NCBI RefSeq assembly: GCF_900109035.1
Contig: NZ_FNYD01000009.1
Coordinates: forward strand, 62,001-126,000
Length of the DNA: 64,000 bases
Direction of reading: 5' to 3'
Source: Cribrihabitans marinus
GTDB taxonomy: Bacteria; Pseudomonadota; Alphaproteobacteria; Rhodobacterales; Rhodobacteraceae
The notes under the pieces are model-generated. The model was not told the origin of the DNA. It saw nothing but the letters and a program-made list of their open reading frames with translations, and did not search any database. The position numbers were made by a program, and so were the translations under genes. This document shows, in pieces, positions 42,954-51,388 of the stretch (positions within the stretch are counted from its first letter, which is position 1; each line of letters opens with the position of its first letter).

Positions 42954-42984
42954 ATCATACCTATTAGATACCATTTGTCTACCA
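42954..42984 (-). promoter_or_regulatory. murQ operon promoter overlapping a GGTAG-N6-GGTAT box
   Basis: On the minus strand TAGACA (-35, 42977-42982), 17 bp, TATGAT (-10, 42954-42959) is a near-consensus promoter 25 bases from the murQ GTG/ATG region. The box GGTAG-N6-GGTAT (42969-42984) covers the -35 and spacer. Its inverted twin lies at 43068-43083. A repressor on this box would block transcription directly; the adjacent GntR protein is the obvious candidate. Confidence 0.65.
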
Positions 42985-43067
42985 TCTATTCCCTGAGCCA
43001 AGTCTGGACTCGTTTTGGGCCGTAAATCTTGATTTTGGTCCTGTTTAGGTCTTTCGAAATCAAAATA

Positions 43068-43083
43068 GGTAGTATAAAGGTAT
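43068..43083 (+). promoter_or_regulatory. Second GGTAG-N6-GGTAT box, at the ribosome site of the kinase gene
   Basis: GGTAG-TATAAA-GGTAT ends four bases before the kinase ATG and contains its ribosome site (AAAGG, seven bases from the ATG). It is the mirror-oriented copy of the box at 42969-42984, 84 bases away. One regulator could bind both and control the two divergent operons. Confidence 0.6.
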
Positions 43084-43087
43084 TTAC

Positions 43088-43966
43088 ATGATGATTGGAT
43101 TGGACTCTGCTGTGATCGCCGTGGACGGCGGCGGAACGCGCTGCCGCCTGGCGCTGGCCGATGCGTCCCGCGTGCTGAGGGTCGAGGTCGGTCCGGCCAA
43201 TGTCACGTCGGATTTTCATGGCGCGATCCGGGCCATCCGCGACGGTCTGGACCAGTTGGCCGCCCGGTCCGAGGTTGAACTGGCCGCGCTGAGTGGCCTG
43301 CCGGCCTATCTGGGGCTGGCCGGCGTGACTGGCGCCGATATGGCCCGGCGTGTCTGCGAGGCCCTGCCGTTTGAGCGTGTGACGGTCGAGGATGACCGCC
43401 CGAGTGCCTTGCGCGGCGCGGTCGGCGCGGCCGACGGCGCGATCGCCCATTGTGGCACCGGTGCCTTTCTCGCCGTGCAGGATGGCGGCCGCGCCCGTCT
43501 GGCCGGCAGCTGGGGATCGGTGCTGGGCGACGAGGCGTCGGCCTTCTGGGTCGGGCGCGCGGCGTTGGCCCACACATTGCGGGCGCTGGACGGTCTGGCG
43601 CCGCAGGGCGCGATGACCGCCGAACTGCTGGACCGGCTCGGATCCGGCGCTGAAATCGTCGCCATGGCCACGCAGGCCGGCCCGGCCGAGATCGCTGCGT
43701 TCGCGACAACCGTGACCCGGCACGCGGCATCGGGTGATGGGGCTGCGCGCGACATCCTGCGGCGCGGGGCGGCCTGCATCGCGGCGGATCTGCGCGCGAT
43801 GGGCTGGCGGCAGGGCATGCCGCTGTGCCTGACCGGCGGCCTGGGGCCGGCCTATGCCGACTGCCTTCCGGACGACATGCGCGCGGCCGTGACACCGCCG
43901 CTGGGCCAGCCCATCGACGGCGCCATCGCCCTTGCCCAGGCCTTCGCGAAGGAGCGCGCGGCATGA
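43088..43966 (+). CDS. BadF/BadG/BcrA/BcrD-type amino-sugar kinase (GlcNAc/MurNAc kinase)
   Basis: 292-residue ASKHA-fold kinase. The phosphate-1 loop is AVDGGGTRCRLAL, followed by GLAGVTGADMARRV, the phosphate-2 region AHCGTGAFLAVQ, GSWGSVLGDEASAFWVG and the adenosine motif LCLTGGLGPAYADCL. Relatives phosphorylate GlcNAc at O6; the clostridial relative MurK uses both GlcNAc and MurNAc. Here it would supply MurQ and NagA with 6-phosphates. A second ATG is one codon later. Its stop overlaps the gntR start. Confidence 0.85.
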   Translation: MMIGLDSAVIAVDGGGTRCRLALADASRVLRVEVGPANVTSDFHGAIRAIRDGLDQLAARSEVELAALSGLPAYLGLAGVTGADMARRVCEALPFERVTVEDDRPSALRGAVGAADGAIAHCGTGAFLAVQDGGRARLAGSWGSVLGDEASAFWVGRAALAHTLRALDGLAPQGAMTAELLDRLGSGAEIVAMATQAGPAEIAAFATTVTRHAASGDGAARDILRRGAACIAADLRAMGWRQGMPLCLTGGLGPAYADCLPDDMRAAVTPPLGQPIDGAIALAQAFAKERAA

Positions 43967-44718
43967 CCATGGCCGAGTTCCTGCGCCCGGCCGAATGGCT
44001 GAACCGAGAGGCGGGACCGCGCTACGTGCAGTTGCGGCGGCGGCTGGAGGAGGCGATCGAAAGCGGCCTTCTCGCCCCCAACAGCTCGCTGCCGCCCGAG
44101 CGGGAGATCGCGGATCTGACCGAACTGTCCCGCGTCACCGTGCGCAAGGCGATCCATGAACTTGTGCGCAAGGGCGCCGTCGTCCAGGTGCAGGGCTCGG
44201 GCTCCTTCGTGCGCGAACGCGAGGAGAAGGTCGAACAGTCGCTGTCGCATCTCACCTCGTTCACCGAGGACATGCGCCGCCGCGGCATGGAGACCGAATC
44301 GCAATGGCTGGAACGCGGGGTTTTCATGCCCTCGCCCGAGGAGGTCGTCGCGCTGGGCCTGCCCGCGGGCGAATCCGTTTCGCGGATCTACCGTTTGCGC
44401 ACGGCCGGTGGACGGCCGATGGCGCTGGAACGGGCCGCCCTGCCGCTCGACATCCTGCCCAACCCGCTGGAGGTCACGACGTCGCTCTATGCCGTGCTGG
44501 AACGCGGCGGGGTCCGTCCCAATCGGGCGATCCAGAAGATCTCGGCCAAAAACCTGGCCGAGACCGAGGCGGAATTGCTGGACGTGCCGGTCGGCGCCGC
44601 CGGGCTGAGCATCCAGCGCACCTCCTACCTGGACAGCGGGCGCGTGGCCGAATTCACCCAATCCATCTATCGCGGGGACGCCTATGATTTCGTGGCGGAA
44701 CTGCGGTTGTCGAACTGA
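43963..44718 (+). CDS. GntR-family regulator with UTRA domain (NagR/DasR-like)
   Basis: 251 residues. The winged helix spans about 20-85: YVQLRRRLEEAIESGLL, LPPEREIADLTELSRVTVRK, VVQVQGSGSFV. The UTRA effector domain runs from about 100 (LTSFTEDMRRRGMETESQWL, YRLRTAGGRPMALERAALP). NagR/DasR relatives sense GlcN-6-P or GlcNAc-6-P. It probably represses both divergent operons through the GGTAG-N6-GGTAT boxes, although its family usually uses palindromic sites. Coupled to the kinase gene by ATGA. Confidence 0.9.
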   Translation: MTMAEFLRPAEWLNREAGPRYVQLRRRLEEAIESGLLAPNSSLPPEREIADLTELSRVTVRKAIHELVRKGAVVQVQGSGSFVREREEKVEQSLSHLTSFTEDMRRRGMETESQWLERGVFMPSPEEVVALGLPAGESVSRIYRLRTAGGRPMALERAALPLDILPNPLEVTTSLYAVLERGGVRPNRAIQKISAKNLAETEAELLDVPVGAAGLSIQRTSYLDSGRVAEFTQSIYRGDAYDFVAELRLSN

Positions 44719-44729
44719 CGAGGTTCCCG

Positions 44730-45758
44730 ATGACACCCAAACAAACCCAGATGCGCCGCGAGATCGAGGAGATCCCCGTGGCGGTGGACCGGCTGCTGAG
44801 CCGGGACGGCGAGGCGGTTTCGGCCACAGCGGCAGAGATCTCCGCGCGCGATCCCGCCCATCTGATCTCGGTCGCGCGCGGGTCGTCGGATCATGCCTGC
44901 ACCTATCTGAAATATGCCGCCGAGCTGGTTCTGGGCCTGCCGATGGCCTCGGTCGGCCCGTCGGTCGCGTCGATCTATGGCGCCACCCTGCGGGTGCCGG
45001 GGGCGGTGTGCCTGTCGGTCTCGCAATCCGGGCAAAGCCCCGACATCGTGCGCATGACCGAGGCGGCAACTGCCAGCGGCGCCTACTCCGTCGCGATCAC
45101 CAACGACGCGGCCTCGCCCCTGGCCGGGGTCGCGTCGGCCACGCTGGACATCCATGCCGGCCCCGAACGCAGCGTCGCGGCCACCAAGACCTTCGTGACC
45201 TCGCTGGTCTCGGGTCTGTGGCTGCTGGCGGAATGGAAGGGCGACGCCGAGTTGCTGGCGGCGATCCGGGCCTTGCCCGAGGCGTTGGAGCGTGCCACGC
45301 GCTGCGACTGGTCGGAGGCGGCGGATGCGATAAAGGGCGGTTCCCTCTTTACCCTGGGGCGCGGCCCGTCCTGGGCGATCTCGAACGAGGCGGCGCTGAA
45401 GTTCAAGGAGACCTGCCAGATCCATGCCGAGAGCTATTCCTCGGCCGAGGTGCTGCATGGCCCGGTCTCGATCGTCGAGGCCGGGTTCCCGGTGATCGCC
45501 TTCGCCGCGCGTGACGCCGCCGAGGCCTCGCTGGTAGGCGTGGCCGACCAGCTGGCCGCCAAGGGTGCGCAGGTCTTCGTCACCTCGGATGAGCCGGGCG
45601 GCGCCAGGCGCCTGCCGCATGAGCGCACCGACCATTGGCTGACCGACCCGATTTCGGGAATCGTGTCCTTCTATGCGATGGTGGAACAGGTTGCGCGCCG
45701 GCGCGGGATCGATCCCGACACGCCGCGCCATCTGCGCAAAGTAACGGAAACCGTATGA
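44730..45758 (+). CDS. SIS-domain glucosamine-6-phosphate deaminase (NagB-II / GlmS-like)
   Basis: 342 residues with two SIS domains and no glutaminase domain, i.e. the isomerase half of GlmS. It has VARGSSDHACTYLKY, CLSVSQSGQSPDIVRM, AAGPERSVAATKTF-like (GPERSVAATKTFVTSL), LGRGPSWAISNEAALKFKET, ESYSSAEVLHGPV and the C-terminal HLRKVTETV. Such proteins act as deaminases (GlcN-6-P to Fru-6-P + NH3) when next to nagA. GAGG lies six bases before the ATG. It is coupled to nagA. Confidence 0.85.
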   Translation: MTPKQTQMRREIEEIPVAVDRLLSRDGEAVSATAAEISARDPAHLISVARGSSDHACTYLKYAAELVLGLPMASVGPSVASIYGATLRVPGAVCLSVSQSGQSPDIVRMTEAATASGAYSVAITNDAASPLAGVASATLDIHAGPERSVAATKTFVTSLVSGLWLLAEWKGDAELLAAIRALPEALERATRCDWSEAADAIKGGSLFTLGRGPSWAISNEAALKFKETCQIHAESYSSAEVLHGPVSIVEAGFPVIAFAARDAAEASLVGVADQLAAKGAQVFVTSDEPGGARRLPHERTDHWLTDPISGIVSFYAMVEQVARRRGIDPDTPRHLRKVTETV

Positions 45759-46894
45759 GCGGGCGCAGCTGCACCTATCGCGGCGGGGCGATCTTTGACG
45801 GCGCGCGGCTTCTGGCCGGGCATGTGGTGCGCGTGGTCGACGGGAGTGTGGCCGAGATCCTGCCCGAGGCAGAGGCCGGGGATCGCGGCGACATCGTCGA
45901 TCTGGAGGGCGACATCCTGTCTCCGGGCTATGTCGATCTGCAGGTCAATGGCGGCGACGGGATCATGTTCAACGACGCGCCCGAGGTCGAGACCCTGGCG
46001 CGGATGGCCGCGGCGCATCGCCGGTTGGGCGCGACCAGCATCCTTCCGACCCTGATCACCGACACGCCGGAACGGACCCGAGCCGCGATTGCGGCGGCGG
46101 TGGAGGCAGTGCGGCAGGGCGTTCCCGGCATCGCCGGCCTGCACCTGGAAGGGCCGCACCTGTCGGTGGCGCGCAAGGGCGCGCATGACCCGACGCTGAT
46201 CCGCCCGATGGGTCAGGCGGATCTGGACCGGATCTTCGCCGCCGCGGCGGACCTGCCGGCCCTGATGGTGACGCTGGCGCCCGAGAACGTGACGCCCGCA
46301 CAGGTCGCCACGTTGACGGCGGCCGGCGTGGTCGTGTCCCTGGGCCACAGCGACGCCGGATTCGACACCTGCATGGCCTATGCCCGCGCCGGCGCGAGTT
46401 GCGTCACGCATCTGTTCAACGCGATGAGTCCGCTGGGCCATCGCGAACCGGGACTGGTCGGCGCGGCACTGGCCTGTCCGGACCTCTCGGCCGGGCTGAT
46501 CGCCGACGGTATCCATGTTCATCCCCAGGCAATGCGCGTGGCGCTGGCCGCCAAGACCGGGCCGGGGCGCATCTTCCTGGTCAGCGACGCGATGGCGCCG
46601 GCCGGGACGGATCAGCAGGCCTTTGCCCTCAACGGGCGGACAGTGCGCCGCGCTCAGGGGCGGCTGACGCTGGAGGACGGCACCCTGGCCGGGGCCGACC
46701 TGGACCTGACCACCGCGATCCGGGTTCTCACGCGCGAGGTGGGGCTGGATCTGCGGCAGTCGCTTGCGGCGGCCACGTCGGTGCCCGCCGATGTGGCCGG
46801 GTTGACGACGGGTGCGGGGCGTCTGATGCCCGGCACGCCAGCCGACCTGATCCGGATCCGGCGCGACCTGAGCGGTTGTGTGCCGCTGACATAA
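45755..46894 (+). CDS. nagA: N-acetylglucosamine-6-phosphate deacetylase
   Basis: 379-residue amidohydrolase giving GlcN-6-P and acetate. Metal and substrate motifs are GYVDLQVNGGDGIMFND, GLHLEGPHLSVARKGAHDP (metal Glu), SLGHSDAGFDTCMAYARAG (His), CVTHLFNAMSPLGHREPG (His) and LVSDAMAPAG (catalytic Asp). The ATG overlaps the deaminase stop. It completes the route MurNAc-6-P to GlcNAc-6-P to GlcN-6-P to Fru-6-P. Confidence 0.94.
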   Translation: MSGRSCTYRGGAIFDGARLLAGHVVRVVDGSVAEILPEAEAGDRGDIVDLEGDILSPGYVDLQVNGGDGIMFNDAPEVETLARMAAAHRRLGATSILPTLITDTPERTRAAIAAAVEAVRQGVPGIAGLHLEGPHLSVARKGAHDPTLIRPMGQADLDRIFAAAADLPALMVTLAPENVTPAQVATLTAAGVVVSLGHSDAGFDTCMAYARAGASCVTHLFNAMSPLGHREPGLVGAALACPDLSAGLIADGIHVHPQAMRVALAAKTGPGRIFLVSDAMAPAGTDQQAFALNGRTVRRAQGRLTLEDGTLAGADLDLTTAIRVLTREVGLDLRQSLAAATSVPADVAGLTTGAGRLMPGTPADLIRIRRDLSGCVPLT

Positions 46895-46916
46895 GACGCT
46901 GCCGCGATCCGCGCCC

Positions 46917-47321
46917 TCAGCTTTCGGCCGCGATATAGGCGGTGGCCTCGATCTCGATCAGCGCGTCATCCTCGACCAGGTCGCGCACGACCAGCAGGGA
47001 CATGGCGGGGAAATGCTTGCCGAAGACGCGGCGATAGGCCTGGCCGATCTCGCGCTGGTGGGCGAGATATTCGGCCTTGTCCGTCACGAACCAGGTGAGC
47101 CGACCGACATCGGTCACGTCACCGCCCGCGGCGCGGACGATCTCGGCGATATTCCGCAGGGCCTGTTCCATCTGGCCGATGAAATCCCGCGCCTCGAACA
47201 CCTTGTCGCGGGTCCAGCCGATCTGCCCGCCGATATGCAGCGTGCCGTCCGGCATCAACATGCCGTTGGAATACCCCAGCGCCGGGGCCCAGCCTTCGGG
47301 GTGGATGGTCTTGGGATTCAT
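46917..47321 (-). CDS. RidA/YjgF-family imine or enamine deaminase
   Basis: 134 residues starting MNPKTIHPEGWAPALGYSNG. It has LHIGGQIGWTRD, MEQALRNIAEIVRAAGGDVT, a lysine and FVTDKAEYLAHQREIG, and the C-terminal ALIEIEATAYI. RidA proteins hydrolyse reactive enamines/imines. In this anthranilate cluster it may process an imine from 2-aminobenzoyl-CoA breakdown. It lacks the arginine-centred RIEIExxA version (here LIEIEATA), so it belongs to a Rid subgroup rather than archetypal RidA. Overlaps the thioesterase gene by ATGA. Confidence 0.85.
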   Translation of the reverse strand: MNPKTIHPEGWAPALGYSNGMLMPDGTLHIGGQIGWTRDKVFEARDFIGQMEQALRNIAEIVRAAGGDVTDVGRLTWFVTDKAEYLAHQREIGQAYRRVFGKHFPAMSLLVVRDLVEDDALIEIEATAYIAAES

Positions 47322-47725
47322 GGCCTGCCCTCCAGCAGTTTCGTCACCTTGTCGCGAACCGGGTCCGGCCAAGGCTCGGGACGCCCGTCCGGCCCGACGC
47401 AGACCAGCGTCTGCTCGGCCCGGAACCGCGTTTCCGCCGCGCAGGCCGCCTGTGACTGCAGGGCCATGCTCGTGCGGCCGATGCGCATCAGCGTCAGGTC
47501 CAGGTGCAACAGATCGCCGTGGCGGCTGGGTGCGTCGAAGCGGACCTCGATGGCTGCGGTCGGAACCGAGCGGTCCTTGTGGATCTCTTCGAATGGCCAG
47601 CCCAGCACCGCGTCGAACATCGCCTCGATGGCGTCGTTGATCATCTCGAAATAGCGCGGATAGAACACCATCCCCGCCGGATCGCAATATTTGAATGTCA
47701 CCTTCTGCGGCATGCGGAAATGCAT
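47318..47725 (-). CDS. Acyl-CoA thioesterase, 4-hydroxybenzoyl-CoA thioesterase family
   Basis: 135-residue hotdog-fold protein. The N-terminal VTFKYCDPAGMVFYPRYFEM contains the catalytic Asp (CDPAGxVFYP), typical of Pseudomonas-type 4HBT thioesterases. VEVRFDAPSRHGDLL-type and TLVCVGPDGRPEPWP segments follow. It likely releases CoA from dead-end or aromatic thioesters of the aminobenzoyl-CoA route. It starts 10 bases after kynU. Confidence 0.87.
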   Translation of the reverse strand: MHFRMPQKVTFKYCDPAGMVFYPRYFEMINDAIEAMFDAVLGWPFEEIHKDRSVPTAAIEVRFDAPSRHGDLLHLDLTLMRIGRTSMALQSQAACAAETRFRAEQTLVCVGPDGRPEPWPDPVRDKVTKLLEGRP

Positions 47726-47735
47726 CGTCGCCCCC

Positions 47736-48929
47736 TCAGGTCACGCGCGAGCGGGTCTGGTAGGCCGGGTCGCGCCACAGCTCCTGCCCGATCACATCTT
47801 CAAGGATCTCCGCCGCCCGGCGCACATCCCCGGCATCCAGATAGAGCGGGGTGAAGCCGAAGCGCATGATGTCGGGGGCGCGGAAATCGCCGATCACGCC
47901 GCGCGCGACCAGCGCCTGCATGGCGGCATAGCCCTGCGCAAAGGCGAACGAGACCTGGCTGCCGCGCTGCTGCGGATCGCGCGGCGAGGCGAGGGTGAGC
48001 GCGGGGCAGCGGGCCTCGACCTCGGCGATGAACAGCTCGCTCAGCGCGACGGATGCGTCCCGCAGGTCGGCCATGTCCACCCCGTCCCAGACATCGAGCG
48101 CCCGGTCCAGCATCGCAAGCTGCACCACCGAGGGCGTGCCGACACGCAGCCGTTCGGTGGACATGGCCGGGCGATACCCCGGCTCCATCGCAAACGGGGC
48201 CTCGTGGCCCAGCCAGCCGGACAAAGCGGGTTCGATGCTCTCGACGATATCGGGCCGGGCATAGATGAAGGCGGGCGCCCCGGGGCCGCCGTTGAGATAC
48301 TTGTAGCTGCAGCCGACGGCGAATTCGGCATTGCTGCCGGCGATGTCGACGGGCACCGCGCCGGCGCTGTGCGCCAGGTCCCAGATCATCACCGCACCGG
48401 CCGCATGCGCGCGCCGCGTGATCTCGGCCATGTCGTGCATCCGCCCCGAGCGGTAATCCACATGGGTCAGCATCACCACGGCCACATCCTCGGTGATGGC
48501 GTCGGCCACGTCTTCGGGGGCGGGCGTGCGCAGCTCGTACCCCTTGTCGATGGTGCCGATCAGCCCCTGCGCCATGTAGAGGTCGGACGGGAAGTTGCCG
48601 CTGTCCGACAGGATCACCCGCCGGTCGGGGCGCATCCGGAGCGATGCGGCCAGCGCCTGATAGACCTTGATCGACAGCGTGTCGCCGGTGGCAACCGATC
48701 CTGCGGGCGCGCCGATCAGCCCGGCGATCCGGTCGCCCACCCGGCGCGGCAGGTCCATCCAGCCGGCGCTGTTCCAGGCGCGGATCAGCTCGCAGCCCCA
48801 TTCGGCCTCGATCACCTCGGCGGCGCGTTCGGCGGTGCCGATCGGCAGCGGACCCAGCGAGTTGCCGTCGAGATAGATCACCCCTTCGGGCAGATCGAAC
48901 AGATCCTTGCGGGGAAGCGAAGTGGGCAT
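47736..48929 (-). CDS. kynU: Kynureninase
   Basis: PLP enzyme that splits kynurenine into anthranilate and alanine. The 397-residue product contains IYLDGNSLGPLPIGT, SDSGNFPSDLYMAQGL, VMLTHVDYRSGRMHDM, IWDLAHSAGAVPVDIAGSNA, the PLP-lysine block AVGCSYKYLNGGPGAPAF and HEAPFAMEPGYRPA. I start at the ATG of MPTSLPRKD; a GTG two codons earlier overlaps the tryptophan dioxygenase stop and sits better behind GAGGAG, so it is a real alternative. Confidence 0.94.
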   Translation of the reverse strand: MPTSLPRKDLFDLPEGVIYLDGNSLGPLPIGTAERAAEVIEAEWGCELIRAWNSAGWMDLPRRVGDRIAGLIGAPAGSVATGDTLSIKVYQALAASLRMRPDRRVILSDSGNFPSDLYMAQGLIGTIDKGYELRTPAPEDVADAITEDVAVVMLTHVDYRSGRMHDMAEITRRAHAAGAVMIWDLAHSAGAVPVDIAGSNAEFAVGCSYKYLNGGPGAPAFIYARPDIVESIEPALSGWLGHEAPFAMEPGYRPAMSTERLRVGTPSVVQLAMLDRALDVWDGVDMADLRDASVALSELFIAEVEARCPALTLASPRDPQQRGSQVSFAFAQGYAAMQALVARGVIGDFRAPDIMRFGFTPLYLDAGDVRRAAEILEDVIGQELWRDPAYQTRSRVT

Positions 48930-48931
48930 GG

Positions 48932-49771
48932 TCACAATTCTCCTCTCAGGTGCCAGAGTTCGGGAAACAGCTCCACCTCCAGCATGCGGCGCAGGTATTG
49001 CACGCCGCTGGTGCCGCCGGTGCCGCGCTTGAACCCGATCACCCGTTCCACCGTGGTGACATGGTTGAAGCGCCAGCGGCGGAAGTAATCCTCGAGATCG
49101 ACAAGTTTTTCGGCCAGGTCATAGAGGGTCCAGTACCTGTCGACATCTTCGTATACGATTTTCCAGCGCGCCTGGATCTCCGGCCGCGCCTGGTGCGGTG
49201 TCTCGAGCTGGGGCGCGGGCATGTCACCCTCGGCGCCGTCGACGATGCGGAACAGGACGCGCACCACCTCGTCGTAGAAGCTGGGCCGCGCCAGTTCGGC
49301 CTGCAGAGCCGCATGCGCCGCGGGGTGGTGTTCATGCGGCCTGAGCATGTTGGGGTTGCGGTTGCCCAGCACGAACTCGATCATCCGGTATTGATGCGAC
49401 TGGAACCCCGAGGAGGGGCCCAGCGCCTCGCGGAACCGGGTGTAATCCGCCGGAGTCATGGTGCGCAGGACATCCCAGGCGTTGTTGAGCTGCTCGAAGA
49501 TCCGCGAAACCCGCGCCAGCACCTTGAACATGCGCGGCAGATCCTCACCCGTCAGGGCGGCCCGCGCGGCGGTCATCTCGTGGATGATCTGCTTCATCCA
49601 CAATTCGCTGGTCTGGTGCTGGATGATGAACAGCATCTCGTCATGCGCGTCGCTCAGCGGATGCTGTTGCGACAGTACGGTGTCGAGATGCAGGTAGTCG
49701 CCATAGGACATCGCATCGGCAAAGCCCATCTTGGCGCCCTCGGCACCGGGGTCATATGGTTTCTCGCTCAT
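48932..49771 (-). CDS. kynA: Tryptophan 2,3-dioxygenase
   Basis: Heme enzyme converting L-tryptophan to N-formylkynurenine. The 279-residue product has SYGDYLHLDTVLSQQHPLSD, DEMLFIIQHQTSELWMKQII, SSGFQSHQYRMIEFVLGNRN, the distal and proximal His regions (LFIIQHQ; FRRWRFNHVTTVERVIG, heme ligand His), and GTGGTSGVQYLRR. It starts at MSEKPYDPG, overlapping the CoA-ligase gene stop as ATGA. Confidence 0.95.
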   Translation of the reverse strand: MSEKPYDPGAEGAKMGFADAMSYGDYLHLDTVLSQQHPLSDAHDEMLFIIQHQTSELWMKQIIHEMTAARAALTGEDLPRMFKVLARVSRIFEQLNNAWDVLRTMTPADYTRFREALGPSSGFQSHQYRMIEFVLGNRNPNMLRPHEHHPAAHAALQAELARPSFYDEVVRVLFRIVDGAEGDMPAPQLETPHQARPEIQARWKIVYEDVDRYWTLYDLAEKLVDLEDYFRRWRFNHVTTVERVIGFKRGTGGTSGVQYLRRMLEVELFPELWHLRGEL

Positions 49772-51387
49772 GGCGCCTGCCTCAGCCTGAAGCGCTGGAT
49801 CTTGCCGCTTTCGGTCTTGGGCAGCGCCTTGGTGAACACCACTTTCCGGGGGTATTTGAACGGGGCGATTTCGGCTTTCACATGCTCCTGCAGGCGGCGG
49901 GTCATCTCGTCGCCCGGCACCTCGCCCGCGCCGAGCACCACATGCGCCTCGACGATGGCGCCGCGCTCGGGATCGGGGGCGCCGATCACCGCGCATTCCG
50001 CCACCGCCGGGTGGCTGAGCAGTGCCGCCTCGACCTCGGGTCCCGCGATGTTGTAGCCCGAGGACAGGATCATGTCGTCGTTGCGCGCGGCAAAGTGGAA
50101 ATAGCCGTCGGCATCCATCGTGAACGTGTCGCCGGTGATGTTCCAGCCGTCTTGCACATATTCGTTTTGCTTCTCGCCACGCAGGTAACGGCAACCCGTG
50201 GGGCCGCGGACGGCCAGCCGGCCAGGCTCTCCGGGTGGCATCCCGGCTCCGTCCGGGCTGATCACCCTGGCCTCGTAGCCTTTGACCGGCTTGCCGGTGC
50301 AGGCGGGGCGGTGGTCGGTGAAACGGTTGGTGATGAAGATATGCAGCAGTTCCGTCGCGCCGATCCCGTCCAGCATCGGCTTGCCGGTCTTCTCCATCCA
50401 CTCGTCATAGACCGGCCCGGGCAGTGTTTCGCCGGCCGACACGGCGGCCCGCAGCGAGGTCAGGTCGGCGCCCTCGTCCATCGCCCGCAGCATCGCGCGA
50501 TAGGCGGTGGGGGCGGTGAAACAGACCGTGGCGCGATACGTTTCGATGATCTCGATCATGTTGGGGGGCGAGGCGTTCTCCAGCAAGGTCGCCGCCGCCC
50601 CGAAGCGAAGCGGAAAGATCGCCAGCCCGCCCAGCCCGAAGGTGAAGGCCAGCGGCGGCGAGCCGACGAACACATCGTCGGGCTGCACATCCAACACCTC
50701 GCGCGCATAGCCGTCTGCGATGATCAGCAGATCACGGTGGAAATGCATCGTGGCCTTGGGGTCGCCGGTGGACCCCGAGGTGAAGCCGATCAGCGCCACG
50801 TCGTCCTGTGCGGTGTCCACCGCGTCGAACAGAACGGATTTCTCCAGCGCCAGCCGGTCGAGTTCTGCATCATGGTTCGAGGTGCCGTCGAAGCCCACCA
50901 CCGTTTTCAGGAAAGCGCTGTCCTTGGCCGCGCTGGCCAGCTCGTCCATCAGCCGCGTGTCGCACAGCGCATGGGTGATCTCGGCTTTCTCCACGTATTT
51001 GCGCAGCTCGCCCGCCCGCAGCATCGGCATGGTGTTGACGACCACCGCGCCCGCCTTGGTCGCGGCCAGCCAGCAGGCGACCATCGCCGGGTTGTTGGCC
51101 GAGCGGATCAGCACGCGGTTGCCGGGCTTCACGCCCAGATCCTCGACCAGCACATGCGCCAGGCGGTTGGTCCAGTCGGCCAGTTCCTTGTAGGTGCGCC
51201 GCCGGCCATTGCCGATCAGCGCGGTGTGATCGCCCAGGCCGCGCTCGACCATGCGGTCGGTGAGTTCCACCGCGGCGTTCAGCCGGTCGGGATAGTCGAA
51301 CCCGTCCAGCAGCAGGTCGGGCCAGGTCTCAGGCGCGGGCAGGTTGTCGCGGGTGAACGTGTCGGTATGGGCCGAAGGTCTGAGCAT
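49768..51387 (-). CDS. 2-aminobenzoate (anthranilate)--CoA ligase
   Basis: 539-residue acyl-adenylating enzyme: the AMP loop GFTSGSTGDPKATMHFHRDL, the acceptor-site block DGIGATELLHIFITN, NITGDTFTMDADGYFHFAARNDDMI and the C-terminal lysine in LPKTESGKIQRFRLR. It fits benzoate-CoA-ligase-type enzymes. With kynureninase supplying anthranilate and the aminobenzoyl-CoA monooxygenase downstream in the pathway, anthranilate is the best substrate. It sits one base after the dehydrogenase gene stop. Confidence 0.88.
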   Translation of the reverse strand: MLRPSAHTDTFTRDNLPAPETWPDLLLDGFDYPDRLNAAVELTDRMVERGLGDHTALIGNGRRRTYKELADWTNRLAHVLVEDLGVKPGNRVLIRSANNPAMVACWLAATKAGAVVVNTMPMLRAGELRKYVEKAEITHALCDTRLMDELASAAKDSAFLKTVVGFDGTSNHDAELDRLALEKSVLFDAVDTAQDDVALIGFTSGSTGDPKATMHFHRDLLIIADGYAREVLDVQPDDVFVGSPPLAFTFGLGGLAIFPLRFGAAATLLENASPPNMIEIIETYRATVCFTAPTAYRAMLRAMDEGADLTSLRAAVSAGETLPGPVYDEWMEKTGKPMLDGIGATELLHIFITNRFTDHRPACTGKPVKGYEARVISPDGAGMPPGEPGRLAVRGPTGCRYLRGEKQNEYVQDGWNITGDTFTMDADGYFHFAARNDDMILSSGYNIAGPEVEAALLSHPAVAECAVIGAPDPERGAIVEAHVVLGAGEVPGDEMTRRLQEHVKAEIAPFKYPRKVVFTKALPKTESGKIQRFRLRQAP

Positions 51388-51388
51388 C

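Noticed and set aside
47318-47725. Thioesterase as the missing kynurenine formamidase
   Set aside because: The hotdog fold with CDPAGxVFYP is specific for CoA thioesters. Formamidases use other folds, so I keep it only as something to test.
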